Assembly (NCBI RefSeq): GCF_024181405.1
Contig: NZ_CP051302.1
Span: forward strand, 1-64,000
Direction: 5' to 3'
DNA from: Treponema denticola
GTDB taxonomy: Bacteria > Spirochaetota > Spirochaetia > Treponematales > Treponemataceae
DNA: 64,000 nt
Made by a program: the position numbers and the translations under genes. The notes under the pieces were generated by a model, which was not told the origin of the DNA, searched no databases, and saw only the letters and a program-made list of their open reading frames with translations. Shown here one piece after another: positions 19,241-27,011 of this stretch; position 1 is the stretch's first letter, and every line of letters starts with the position of its first letter.

Positions 19241-20311
19241 ATGTATATTGTTGAATCTATTTTTGATTTGAGTTACTTGGTTTTGGTTATAGCCCTAAGC
19301 ATAAAGCTTTTGTTACAAAAAGATAGAACAGCAAAGCTGTTCGGGCTTATGGCTCTTCTTTTAGGTTCAGGGGATTCTTTTCACCTCCTTCCGCGTGTAA
19401 TTTCTATGTGGCACAAGGGCGGTTTTGAGGCAAATGCTTTCTACCTTTCAATCGGGGTTTTAATAACTTCCATTACAATGACTATTTTTTATCTTATGTT
19501 CTACCATTACTATAAGGTAAAAACAAATACAAGCAGCAAGTCAAAAGATATTCTTATATACGGTTTAGCCCTGATAAGATTGGTGCTTACCCTTATGCCT
19601 CAAAACGAGTGGGGTATGGCTGATGCAAGTTATACTTGGAGCATTATCCGAAACATCCCCTTTGCAGCCCTTGGAGCAGTTTTGATTTACTTCTTTTACA
19701 AGGCGAGAAAAACCCCGGGTTTGGAGCACATGGCTCTATTAACGGCTTTAAGCTTTTTATTCTATCTGCCGGTTGTCTTGTTTTCAAAAACCGTGCCTGT
19801 AGTAGGGGCTCTTATGATGCCCAAGACTGTGGCTTATGTGGGAATCGTATATGTAGGATTTAAGCATTTTATACCCAAATTCAGCCTAAAAAGCATCTTG
19901 GAAAATTCTTTTGTTTACTTGGTTTTAGGTTTGGCTGCAGGCGTCTTTTTTAGAGAATTTACAAAATTCAATGCCTTTGACGGCTCCTCATATCTAAGCC
20001 TGATGCATGCCCATGTTTTGATTTTGGGTGCTGTGCTTTCCTTAGTTTCCTATCTTGCATTTAAACAGGTCCCGGCGCTTAGCGAAAAAAAGCTTGCCTG
20101 TGTCAAAAGGGCTAACCATTTTTGGAATACGGGAGTTCTTATTACTGTGGTTCTCATGCTTTTAAGAGGCATTATTACAATTTTAGGAAATAATTATACT
20201 TCAAAGGCTCAAGATGCTGCCCTTTCAGGTATAGCCGGAATAGGACACATTCTTTTAGCCCTCGGCCTTATATATACATTTTTGATGATTCTTAAAACAA
20301 GAGAAGATTAA
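19241..20311 (+). CDS. Polytopic membrane protein with C-terminal DUF2871-like region
   Basis: A 356-residue protein with about ten membrane helices. The C-terminal third (about 215-355) has REFTKFNAF, the histidine-containing SLMHAHVLILGA, RGIITILGN and SGIAGIGHILLALGL, which I recall as the layout of the stand-alone DUF2871 membrane proteins. The N-terminal two-thirds has another set of helices with a HLLPR motif. The product therefore looks like a fusion of two membrane modules that may be separate elsewhere. The function is unknown. It has a near-consensus promoter under two palindromic operators and a good AAGGAG site, so it is strongly but conditionally expressed. Confidence 0.7.
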   Translation: MYIVESIFDLSYLVLVIALSIKLLLQKDRTAKLFGLMALLLGSGDSFHLLPRVISMWHKGGFEANAFYLSIGVLITSITMTIFYLMFYHYYKVKTNTSSKSKDILIYGLALIRLVLTLMPQNEWGMADASYTWSIIRNIPFAALGAVLIYFFYKARKTPGLEHMALLTALSFLFYLPVVLFSKTVPVVGALMMPKTVAYVGIVYVGFKHFIPKFSLKSILENSFVYLVLGLAAGVFFREFTKFNAFDGSSYLSLMHAHVLILGAVLSLVSYLAFKQVPALSEKKLACVKRANHFWNTGVLITVVLMLLRGIITILGNNYTSKAQDAALSGIAGIGHILLALGLIYTFLMILKTRED

Positions 20312-20330
20312 AAAAGCCGGCCTGGCTTTT
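20312..20330 (+). terminator. Intrinsic terminator after the membrane protein
   Basis: AAAAGCC and GGCTTTT pair perfectly around a 5-base loop directly after the stop codon at 20311. The stem is short, so strength is uncertain. Confidence 0.6.
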
Positions 20331-20387
20331 GAAATATTATTGAGTGATAATAACAAAAATCCTCTTTAAAAACCTGCTAATATATGG

Positions 20388-20393
20388 TATAAT
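20388..20393 (+). promoter_or_regulatory. Possible -10 box upstream of the Rpn region
   Basis: A perfect TATAAT lies 22 bases before a small ATG-initiated reading frame (20415). The matching -35 region (TTTAAA, 17 bases upstream) is poor. It may drive the Rpn gene through the hairpin region. Confidence 0.35.
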
Positions 20394-20414
20394 ACAATGA
20401 GTGAGGAAAAAGCT

Positions 20415-20483
20415 ATGAGTACGTCAAACAGAAAATTGATAAAAAATGTACGTCCTTGTACATTTTTTATCTTCGAGTTTTGA
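20415..20483 (+). pseudogene. Short frame that may be a detached Rpn start
   Basis: A 22-codon frame starts MSTSNRKLIKN with GAGG 8 bases upstream and ends at a TGA inside a hairpin. The opening words resemble the N-termini I associate with treponemal Rpn proteins (MST/SNR.YKDSVF), while the intact gene starts separately at 20558. It may be the original start of the gene, separated from its body by the hairpin-rich DNA. Weak evidence. Confidence 0.25.
20438..20471. repeat. Perfect hairpin, 14-bp arms
   Basis: GATAAAAAATGTAC (20438-20451) and GTACATTTTTTATC (20458-20471) are perfect inverted copies with a 6-base loop. The T-rich right arm could make it act as a weak terminator ahead of the Rpn gene. 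Confidence 0.8.
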
Positions 20484-20497
20484 GCAAAGCTCAAAAC
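20477..20497. repeat. Perfect hairpin, 9-bp arms
   Basis: GTTTTGAGC and GCTCAAAAC pair around AAA, 5 bases after the preceding hairpin. A third perfect hairpin (CCGCCA/TGGCGG, 20516-20531) follows. The three together form a structured leader in front of the Rpn gene. Confidence 0.8.
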
Positions 20498-20557
20498 ATC
20501 GTAATGCCGGAACTACCGCCATCCGTGGCGGAGTATAAAAGTAGAGGGTGTAGAAAA

Positions 20558-21472
20558 ATGAGCAAGCAGAAGCGCAATTATAAAGACTCGGTGTTCGTCG
20601 ACCTTTTCTCAGAAGATGAAAAGGCAAAAGAAAACTTTTTATCGCTATATAACGCTTTGCACGGAACGGAACTTAAAGATACAGAGCAGTTAAAAAACAT
20701 AAGGCTTGATCAGGTTCTATATATGTCATTTTATAATGATGTGTCTTATCTTGTTGACAATAAAATCATAGTGCTTGCAGAGCATCAATCAACCATAAAT
20801 CCCAACATGCCCTTACGCTGCCTTGAATACATCAGCCGTCTTTATGAAACTTTATTTGAATCAAAAGAAAAATACAGCCGTAAACTCCTACACATTCCAA
20901 GACCTGAGTTTTATGTTTTCTATAATGGAGAAGATACCTTTCCCTGTGATAAAACATTAAAACTATCAGATGCCTTTATAGAAAAGACAGAAGATACTTC
21001 TCTTGAATTGACCGTTAAAGTAATAAACATTAATCATCAAAACCGCCATCCTTTATTAGAAAACTGTCAGACAATGTATGAATACAGTATATTTGTAGAA
21101 ACGGTAAGAAAATGGAAAGAAATAGATACTCAAAACGGTTTTGAAAAAGCTGTTGAAGAATGTATATCAAACAATATTTTGCGTGAATATTTAAAACGCA
21201 AGACTAAGGAGGTATTAAATATGTTACTAGCCGAATATGATTATGAAACCGATATAGCCGTACAGCGAGCCGAAGAGAGAGAAGTAGCCTTTGCCGAAGG
21301 CATTGAACAAGGTATCCAACAAGGTATCCAACAAGGTATCAACCAAGGCTTTGCAGACGGCTCTTACCAAAAAGCTCTTGAAACGGCAAAACTGATGAAA
21401 GATATGAATTATCCGATTAGCGATATTTGCACGGTATCAGGGCTTTCCAAAGAAGAAATTGAGGTCTTGTAA
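20558..21472 (+). CDS. Rpn-family PD-(D/E)XK nuclease / putative transposase
   Basis: Rpn proteins are PD-(D/E)XK endonucleases once annotated as transposases; E. coli RpnA promotes recombination. The start at 20558 is chosen because the family-typical opening RNYKDSVFVDLF begins there; the in-frame extension upstream covers only hairpin DNA. The 304-residue protein has the nuclease core Asp61...(I)VLAEHQST with Glu75 and Gln77, the RCLEYISRLYE helix, and a C-terminal Glu/Gln/Gly-rich repeat (EQGIQQGIQQGINQG) before a tail that ends LSKEEIEVL. The tail and repeat are usual for the family. Hairpins lie on both sides. Confidence 0.85.
   Translation: MSKQKRNYKDSVFVDLFSEDEKAKENFLSLYNALHGTELKDTEQLKNIRLDQVLYMSFYNDVSYLVDNKIIVLAEHQSTINPNMPLRCLEYISRLYETLFESKEKYSRKLLHIPRPEFYVFYNGEDTFPCDKTLKLSDAFIEKTEDTSLELTVKVININHQNRHPLLENCQTMYEYSIFVETVRKWKEIDTQNGFEKAVEECISNNILREYLKRKTKEVLNMLLAEYDYETDIAVQRAEEREVAFAEGIEQGIQQGIQQGINQGFADGSYQKALETAKLMKDMNYPISDICTVSGLSKEEIEVL
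21311..21346 (+). repeat. 12-bp in-frame tandem repeat in the Rpn gene
   Basis: Two exact copies of GGTATCCAACAA and a third with two changes encode G-I-(Q/N)-Q repeats. Copy number could change by slippage without breaking the frame, altering the length of the linker before the C-terminal tail. Confidence 0.8.
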
Positions 21473-21480
21473 AAATAGAC

Positions 21481-21568
21481 TTTTTGAAAATAGCCTGCTG
21501 TTTAGAACCACGGACATCCTTGTCCGCTCTGATACGTCGAGCAGTAATTGCCCGCATATTTTCAAAAA
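21481..21568. repeat. Nested inverted repeats after the Rpn gene
   Basis: TTTTTGAAAATA (21481-21492) and TATTTTCAAAAA (21557-21568) are perfect 12-bp inverted copies enclosing a second hairpin, CGGACA/TGTCCG (21511-21526). The transcript end could fold here and act as a terminator between the convergent Rpn and lipoprotein genes. Confidence 0.7.
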
Positions 21569-21582
21569 ATCGCACAAATCAA

Positions 21583-23644
21583 CTAACCATGAGCCTTGCC
21601 TTGATTTTGTAATAAAGCAAGGAACAAAGATTGCGGCTTTTTAATTGAAGCATGATTCGTGTAATTTTTTTCCGGATCATAATCTTCAAAAGGTATTTCA
21701 TCTAAATTTAAATTTATATCTGTTAAATCTTGTTCTGTAAAGTAAACCTTTCTTGGAGGATATCCATCTTTATTATAAATAAATTCAAGTCTTTCCTTAA
21801 CTATATTTCCTTCTTCATCTTTAATATTTTTCCATAATTCTATTGGTCCTATATATTTTTCAGGTGGATTTCCATTTATTCCATATATTTCAGTTTCTAC
21901 TGAACCAAAAAAATCGTCTTTATTTTTATTATATATTCTTAATGAAGTTAGAGAACTGCTAAAATATGCTAATTGAAAGAAATCCTTTGGTAACCTTGAA
22001 TTTTTTAATATAAGATGATTAATTGCAGATTCTCTCATTGTTTTAGGTAAAATTGTGTTTTCAAATTTAAGATATCCACCACCTGTTTTACAATGTTCAA
22101 AATTTATTTTTGATAAATCGCTATTTTTGAAGCTAACATTGGTTAACATGTTGTCAGTAAAATTTCCTTTATAATTTTCAGAATTCAATCCAGTAATTAT
22201 TACATCATCTAGTTGCATTATATCAGAACGATTATAGTATTCTTGAATCTGTTCTGCTGATAAATTTGGATTGCTTTTTGTTCCAAAATATCCTGTATAA
22301 AAATCTGTTGTGCAAAGTTTTTGATCATAAATAAATTTTATGCTTTTTCCTGTTTTTTCTTCAAGTATTTCTTTATTAATAAGTTTTTGAAGTATTTCGC
22401 CTACATTTCCCGAAAGTTCAACCGAACCTACTGTGAATTTTTTTCCTAATTTTTCACTTATTTTTACTAATTTACTAATTTCTGGATAGTTATCGTTTCC
22501 GTTTATTTTTTCTTTTTTACCTCTTAAAAAAATAAAGCCTTTAATATCACTAGCAGAAATATTTTTCAACTTTCCGTTTTCTATTTCATTATAGAATTCG
22601 GTTATATCAAAATAATCTTTTTGTTTTTGTTCTTCTGTTTCTCCCTGATAGCTTTCAAATTTTACATGCATAACTTCGTTACTATCTTTAAAGTTCAAAA
22701 GAGCTTTATTAAGAGCATTAAGTTTAGTTTCTTTTAAAAATTTTGGAGTAATAGGAGTCGATCTATATTCCCATTCAATATTTTCGGCATTTCGCGTTTT
22801 ATAAAAAGTATTTATTTTTAAGTTTGCTGAATCAAAATCAGGATTTGTTTTTTCTTTTAAATTGTTGGCAATATATTTTGCTATTTCTGTTGTTTCTTCA
22901 TTAGTACATTCCATAATGTCTTTTAATGAAATATCGCCGCTGATAGTTTTTATGTTTGCATTTTCATCAAGTGTAATGTTTTGTTTGGTGCTGTCTGCAT
23001 TCTCGATATTTAAAACACTTAATGCTTTTGCAGCTTTTTTTAATGCATCTTTACTTATCGTGTAAGCGGTGAAGTCCTTATTTCCCGATTTAAATGATTT
23101 TATTGTAAGAGCATCAGTGTTGATTACTATATTATTAGTGCTTTTTTGTGCAAGTTCTTCAATTTCATTTAAGAAGATAGTTCCGCTTGCCTTAATTATA
23201 TTACCGCCCTCATCTTTAGTAACATTGATAACCGAATTTCCAATAGTTATTTGTTCTGCCGGCTGGCTTGCTTCCGCTTCCACTACTGCGGAAACTGCCG
23301 TATTTTTTTCGATTTTTACCTTCTTCGTAATGGTACTATCTGTAACATCGGAATATGTTATGCCGTTTATAATAAGCTCTTTAACCTTATGGCCTGTGTT
23401 TGCGGAAAGCGTAAAGGTAAACTCGCTTCCTTTATCAACCTTTCCGTCGGCAGGAAGAGAGGGGCTTACTTCAATTTTGCCGTTTGCGGGTTGGGTTATA
23501 CTAATTTTGTATTTTGTGTCCTCTATAGACGGGGGGGACGATGGACGGCTTTTCGGTTTTTTTAGCTGTGTCAACATTTTGATTGCAGCCCGATAAAAAT
23601 ACGGCAATTAAAACAGCCGTAAACAAAAAAAACTTTTTCCTCAT
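21583..23644 (-). pseudogene. Large repeat-domain lipoprotein, out of frame at a C7 tract (phase-variable or broken)
   Basis: From ATG 23644 (GGAGG 8 bases upstream) the frame encodes a lipoprotein signal, MRKKFFLFTAVLIAV then FLSGC (Cys20), but it ends at a TAG (23501-23503) after 47 codons. The body continues in another frame to 21583. The two frames join if one base is removed from the run of seven Cs at 23531-23537 (six would keep the frame open). The joined product would be about 685 residues: lipobox, a bacterial-repeat/InlB-like beta domain (KYKISITQPANGKIEV near 45-120), an unknown middle, and a region with pentapeptide-like phrases (NVSFKNSDLSKINFEH). It is a likely surface protein, in the OFF state here unless the tract is misread. 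Confidence 0.75.
23531..23537 (-). repeat. Homopolymer C7 tract (contingency site)
   Basis: Seven Cs on the coding strand near codon 37 of the lipoprotein gene. It sits early in the gene and is the point where the signal-peptide frame and the body frame part, the usual place for slipped-strand phase variation. Confidence 0.7.
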
Positions 23645-23707
23645 AAACTAATCCTCCAAATTTTGTGGTAAGTAAATCTAAAATCTGTTTTTTACTACAT
23701 ATTTACC

Positions 23708-23736
23708 ATTTTAACCGCTTTTTTATAAATTGTCTA
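23708..23736 (-). promoter_or_regulatory. Candidate promoter of the lipoprotein gene
   Basis: On the minus strand TAGACA (23731-23736) and TAAAAT (23708-23713) are spaced by 17 bases, 63 bases before the ATG. The insertion sequence begins 18 bases upstream of the -35 box, so the promoter survived the insertion. Confidence 0.5.
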
Positions 23737-23745
23737 GTGTAAAAT

Positions 23746-23754
23746 CGTTTTTAG
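23746..23754. repeat. Target-site duplication, left copy
   Basis: CGTTTTTAG immediately outside the left terminal repeat, identical to 24929-24937 on the right side. An undamaged duplication suggests a recent insertion. Confidence 0.82.
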
Positions 23755-24928
23755 CATGGAAATCAATTTTGTAATATTTTTTTGATAAAAGATATATCCA
23801 TGAGAGCTTTAAACATAATGTGTGACAAAGAAGATTTAGGTGCATTTTTTTGTTTGTATCGCGAGACCAAATTTAACGCCACTTTCCGTCCTATGTTCAA
23901 GGCTTGTTGTAGATTTTTATCTAAAAGCCGACAAAAGTCTTCTCTAAAATGAACATCTAATAACCAATGCATGGTTTCTACAACCCATTCTTTCCTTGCG
24001 ATATCCAATAGCTCTTGAGCTGTAAGTTTTCTGCTTGAAATATAATAATGCCATTCATCACTCTTTCCTTTCTTACTCTTAAATTCGGAATGAATAGCAC
24101 CAATACAGCTTAACCCCTCCCATTCACCTGTATTATCCATCCAACCTAAATTAGTTGTGCAGAAGGCTGTTCGCTTTTCAACTCTTTCACGATTTTTTTC
24201 ACTTTTACAAGCCGTGTCCATTTGTTTTCTTAAAATTTCATCTTGAACATATTCTTCAATATCCGCTTTTAATAAAGGCTGGTTCCCTTTTACCGACAAT
24301 AAATAGTCCCCTTTTCCTTCTTTTATGATTTTTGCAGTTTCTTTTTGACAATTTAAGGCATCTGTAACTATTATATGTCCTTTTATATTAAGAGTTTTTA
24401 TAAGAGATTGAACTGTAGGTATCTCATTTGTCTTTCCTTTAACACACTTTTGTGCCAATGTTATACCAAATTCGGCAACTTGTGCAGAGACTATGTGCAG
24501 CGGACTTTCATAGCTGCTCATTTTATCTGTTGAACGGATAGTTTTTCCGTCTATCGCTATTGTAAGAGGTTTTTCTGTACCGTATTCTTTGATAAGAGCT
24601 TCAGCCATATTCATAAAACATTCGTTTAATGAGTCTATGTTTATCAATTTAAGTAGACAGGTAAGCCAATAATAGCAAGGTGTCTTTTTTATGCCGAATT
24701 CTTTATTTAGCCTATCCTTTATAATGTCAGCAGTTGCCCATTCGTGTATCTCTCTAATGTTTTTACGCCCGCAAAGAAGACCAAGTAATAATATTTTTAA
24801 AGCTTCGTTTACGCTGTAAAAATATCCGTCGTGATTGCTAATTATTTTGATGTCGTTAAAGTAATCGAATATATTTTCTAAATCCATACCTTTATTATCG
24901 GCAGTTTTTAGCAAAATTGATTTCCGTG
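23755..24928 (-). mobile_element. Complete ISAs1-family insertion sequence
   Basis: The 1174-bp element has terminal inverted repeats CATGGAAATCAATTTTG (23755-23771) and its inverted mate at 24912-24928 with one mismatch (T/C). It is flanked by the same 9-bp sequence CGTTTTTAG on both sides (23746-23754 and 24929-24937), a target duplication in the 8-10 bp range of the family. It carries one intact transposase gene and lies in the gap between the lipoprotein gene and the flagellar operon. Confidence 0.88.
23763..24887 (-). CDS. ISAs1-family transposase (DDE type)
   Basis: A 374-residue transposase, the normal length for ISAs1. The first catalytic Asp is in LTIAIDGKTIRS, the second in HIIVTDALNCQKETA, followed by YLLSVKGNQPLL, and the last acidic residue is in the conserved block HWLLDVHFREDF. 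The N-terminal third has the family phrase LCGRKNIREIHEWA. I take ATG 24887; a TTG at 24914 would start inside the terminal repeat. All expected blocks are present in one open frame, so the enzyme may be active. Confidence 0.92.
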   Translation of the reverse strand: MDLENIFDYFNDIKIISNHDGYFYSVNEALKILLLGLLCGRKNIREIHEWATADIIKDRLNKEFGIKKTPCYYWLTCLLKLINIDSLNECFMNMAEALIKEYGTEKPLTIAIDGKTIRSTDKMSSYESPLHIVSAQVAEFGITLAQKCVKGKTNEIPTVQSLIKTLNIKGHIIVTDALNCQKETAKIIKEGKGDYLLSVKGNQPLLKADIEEYVQDEILRKQMDTACKSEKNRERVEKRTAFCTTNLGWMDNTGEWEGLSCIGAIHSEFKSKKGKSDEWHYYISSRKLTAQELLDIARKEWVVETMHWLLDVHFREDFCRLLDKNLQQALNIGRKVALNLVSRYKQKNAPKSSLSHIMFKALMDISFIKKILQN

Positions 24929-24959
24929 CGTTTTTAGAGGCTTTGATTTTCGGTTTAAA

Positions 24960-25019
24960 TTATAGTTGTTCGATTTCTTTAATATCCAAGCCTGTAGCCC
25001 TAATAGTATTGGGTGATAT
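24960..25019 (-). pseudogene. C-terminal scrap of an Rpn-family gene
   Basis: The minus strand reads ISPNTIRATGLDIKEIEQL then TAA. This matches the way Rpn proteins end (compare the intact copy in this window: ISDICTVSGLSKEEIEVL). No open frame continues upstream, so only about 19 codons remain. They lie just upstream of the flagellar operon. Short match, so moderate confidence. Confidence 0.4.
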
Positions 25020-25104
25020 AATTTAAAGCTTGTATAGACTTTTTTCCTAAACCCGCCTTAAAAATAAGCCGAAAATTTATTGAAGTAACATATAGGAGGT
25101 TCAT

Positions 25105-26478
25105 ATGCAAGCACTTGATGTTCGTATGCAGGCTTTGCCGGTAAAAGAGCCGGAAAGAGAAGACTCTGGGGACATTAAAAGAGCTGATGCGGAACCTGTA
25201 AGAAATGGAGATTCATTCCTGGCAATGATCAAAAAGATGATTGCCGCCGCCAAGGATGGAAGCAAGGAGACTGATGAAGCCCGATTTGAAGATATTAGTC
25301 TTAGAGAAGACAAAATTAGGGATTCATCGCTTCAAAAGGAAGCAGGAAGGCAGAATACGGAACTATCATCTGAAGACCATAAGTCTAAGAAAATAGATGC
25401 TGAAAATCTGCTTAATTCCAAAGAAGCTTATTTAAAAGAGCCCAAGAATTTGCTAAAAAAGCCTAAGACCGAAACTCAAAAGCCGAACTCAGAACATTTG
25501 CAGGCTGAAAAGACTCAAAAAGATGCTCTTGAGCTAAATCTTAAAATTCTCAATGAGGATTTTAGTGATGAAATTAAGGACTTTTTGCCGCAAGACGTAA
25601 AAGAAGATGAAACTATTTCTCTTTTTTCTGATGAAGCTTTAAAAAAATTAGACAAGTCGGAAAAGAAAAAGGCACAGTCCTTTGATGACGAGAAAACAGA
25701 ACAAGCCGGAAAGTTGGGGCTTTTATCAAAGGCCGATAAAAAGGACTTATCAAAAAAGATATCTCCTCAGAGTGAAGCGGTGCAGGAAAATTTAAGCAAA
25801 AAACCGGTTTCCAAGCCTAAACTGAAGATTTCCGTAGAGGACTTACGTTCAATGCCTTCCGTTCAGTCGGATGCTGCTATTCATACAACAGCTTCCGAAT
25901 CTCGGGTTGAGACGGACAATTCCGTCGATATGGTAATCGATTTTAGCGGTAAGGCTCAAAATCCATCACAGGGCGGAGATCTTCAAAATACCCAAAACGG
26001 AAGCGAAGCCCAAAAAACAAGTCAAACTTTTTCTGCTATGCTGGCTCAAGAAATAAGGGATGCTTCAGCAGACTTTGTACAAGCCGGAAAAATCGTTCTC
26101 CGCGACAATAATGCAGGAGAAATAAGGCTGCATCTAAGACCTGAAAATCTGGGAGCCGTAAAAATCAATTTGGAGCTGAGCGAGGGAAAAAGGGTTACGG
26201 GAACAGTAACAGTTGCCTCTAAAGAAGCCTACGAAGCTTTTGAGAAAAATTTGGATAATTTGGCCGAAGAATTTAAACAAAACGGTTTTGAATTTGCAGA
26301 ATTTAATTTAGATTGGTCGGGTTTTTCGGGGCAAGAAGGATTTGCCGAAAGTTTTGAATCTTTCTCAGATTTTGTTTATAAAAATCAAGAACAAGATTTA
26401 AGGCAGCTTGAAAAAACGGCCGATAATTTGAGTACCTACAGTTACGTTTATGGTCCGACTGTAGATATTTTAGCTTAA
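25105..26478 (+). CDS. fliK: Flagellar hook-length control protein FliK (Tap1)
   Basis: Acts in the export apparatus to measure hook length and switch substrate class. It is the first gene of the fla operon, called tap1 in treponemes. The 457-residue protein has a long, Lys/Glu/Asp/Ser-rich, low-complexity N-terminal two-thirds, as in other FliK proteins, and a conserved C-terminal domain (about 320-430) with GEIRLHLRPENLGAVKINL, the hallmark of the Flg_hook domain. TAGGAGGT precedes the ATG. The last 30 residues are an acidic tail. The order before flgD and flgE confirms the role. Confidence 0.9.
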   Translation: MQALDVRMQALPVKEPEREDSGDIKRADAEPVRNGDSFLAMIKKMIAAAKDGSKETDEARFEDISLREDKIRDSSLQKEAGRQNTELSSEDHKSKKIDAENLLNSKEAYLKEPKNLLKKPKTETQKPNSEHLQAEKTQKDALELNLKILNEDFSDEIKDFLPQDVKEDETISLFSDEALKKLDKSEKKKAQSFDDEKTEQAGKLGLLSKADKKDLSKKISPQSEAVQENLSKKPVSKPKLKISVEDLRSMPSVQSDAAIHTTASESRVETDNSVDMVIDFSGKAQNPSQGGDLQNTQNGSEAQKTSQTFSAMLAQEIRDASADFVQAGKIVLRDNNAGEIRLHLRPENLGAVKINLELSEGKRVTGTVTVASKEAYEAFEKNLDNLAEEFKQNGFEFAEFNLDWSGFSGQEGFAESFESFSDFVYKNQEQDLRQLEKTADNLSTYSYVYGPTVDILA

Positions 26479-26489
26479 AGAGGTAGTTT

Positions 26490-26999
26490 ATGCAGGTAAA
26501 CAATGTTAATAACAGTATGATAACCACCGCTCTTGAACAGGCGGAAATGATGAAGAATTTTAAATCCGAAATGAGTCCTGAAGAAAAGGCTCTTTTGGGT
26601 CTGCAAGTTGACACCTTAAATAAGCAGAACTTTGCAGAAACAAGAGTTCCGAAACAGCAGCTTGGAAAAGACGAATTTCTTCAGCTTTTAATTGCCCAGC
26701 TCACCCATCAAGATCCTACATCTCCGATGGAAGATACGCAATTTATAGGGCAAATGGCTCAATTTTCGTCCCTTGAGCAGATGACCAATATGAACAAAAA
26801 CTTTGCCGCCTTAAACGAGCTTATGACAGGCTCATCGGCCGTAAACGCCGTCGGCAAAAAAGTGGATTTAGACCTAGGGTCTTCACAGGTTTCCGGTTAT
26901 ATTTCGGCTGCAACACGCGGTATAAATCCGGAAGTTATGGTAAACGGAAACTGGTACAACTGGTCTGCCGTTAAAACAGTTTATGCAGAAAACAATTAG
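26490..26999 (+). CDS. flgD: Flagellar hook assembly protein FlgD
   Basis: The scaffold cap needed to polymerise hook subunits. The 169-residue protein contains the conserved FlgD N-terminal block LGKDEFLQLLIAQLTHQDPTS (near 52) and FIGQMAQFSSLEQMTNMN (near 80), then a short beta region. It is shorter than enterobacterial FlgD, which carries extra Tudor and Fn3-like domains; the short form is usual in spirochaetes and Firmicutes. AGAGGT lies upstream and the gene is 11 bases after fliK. Confidence 0.93.
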   Translation: MQVNNVNNSMITTALEQAEMMKNFKSEMSPEEKALLGLQVDTLNKQNFAETRVPKQQLGKDEFLQLLIAQLTHQDPTSPMEDTQFIGQMAQFSSLEQMTNMNKNFAALNELMTGSSAVNAVGKKVDLDLGSSQVSGYISAATRGINPEVMVNGNWYNWSAVKTVYAENN

Positions 27000-27011
27000 G
27001 AGGCAATAATT

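Noticed and set aside
21301..21360. Tandem repeats that could suggest a CRISPR-like or satellite array
   Set aside because: They are 12-bp in-frame repeats inside the Rpn coding region encoding the family's Gln/Gly-rich linker, with no spacers.
24940..25104. Strong sigma-70 or sigma-28 promoter just before fliK
   Set aside because: A TATAAT is present at 25017-25022 but no acceptable -35 box or sigma-28 motif is found at the right distance, so I did not list a promoter for the fla operon.
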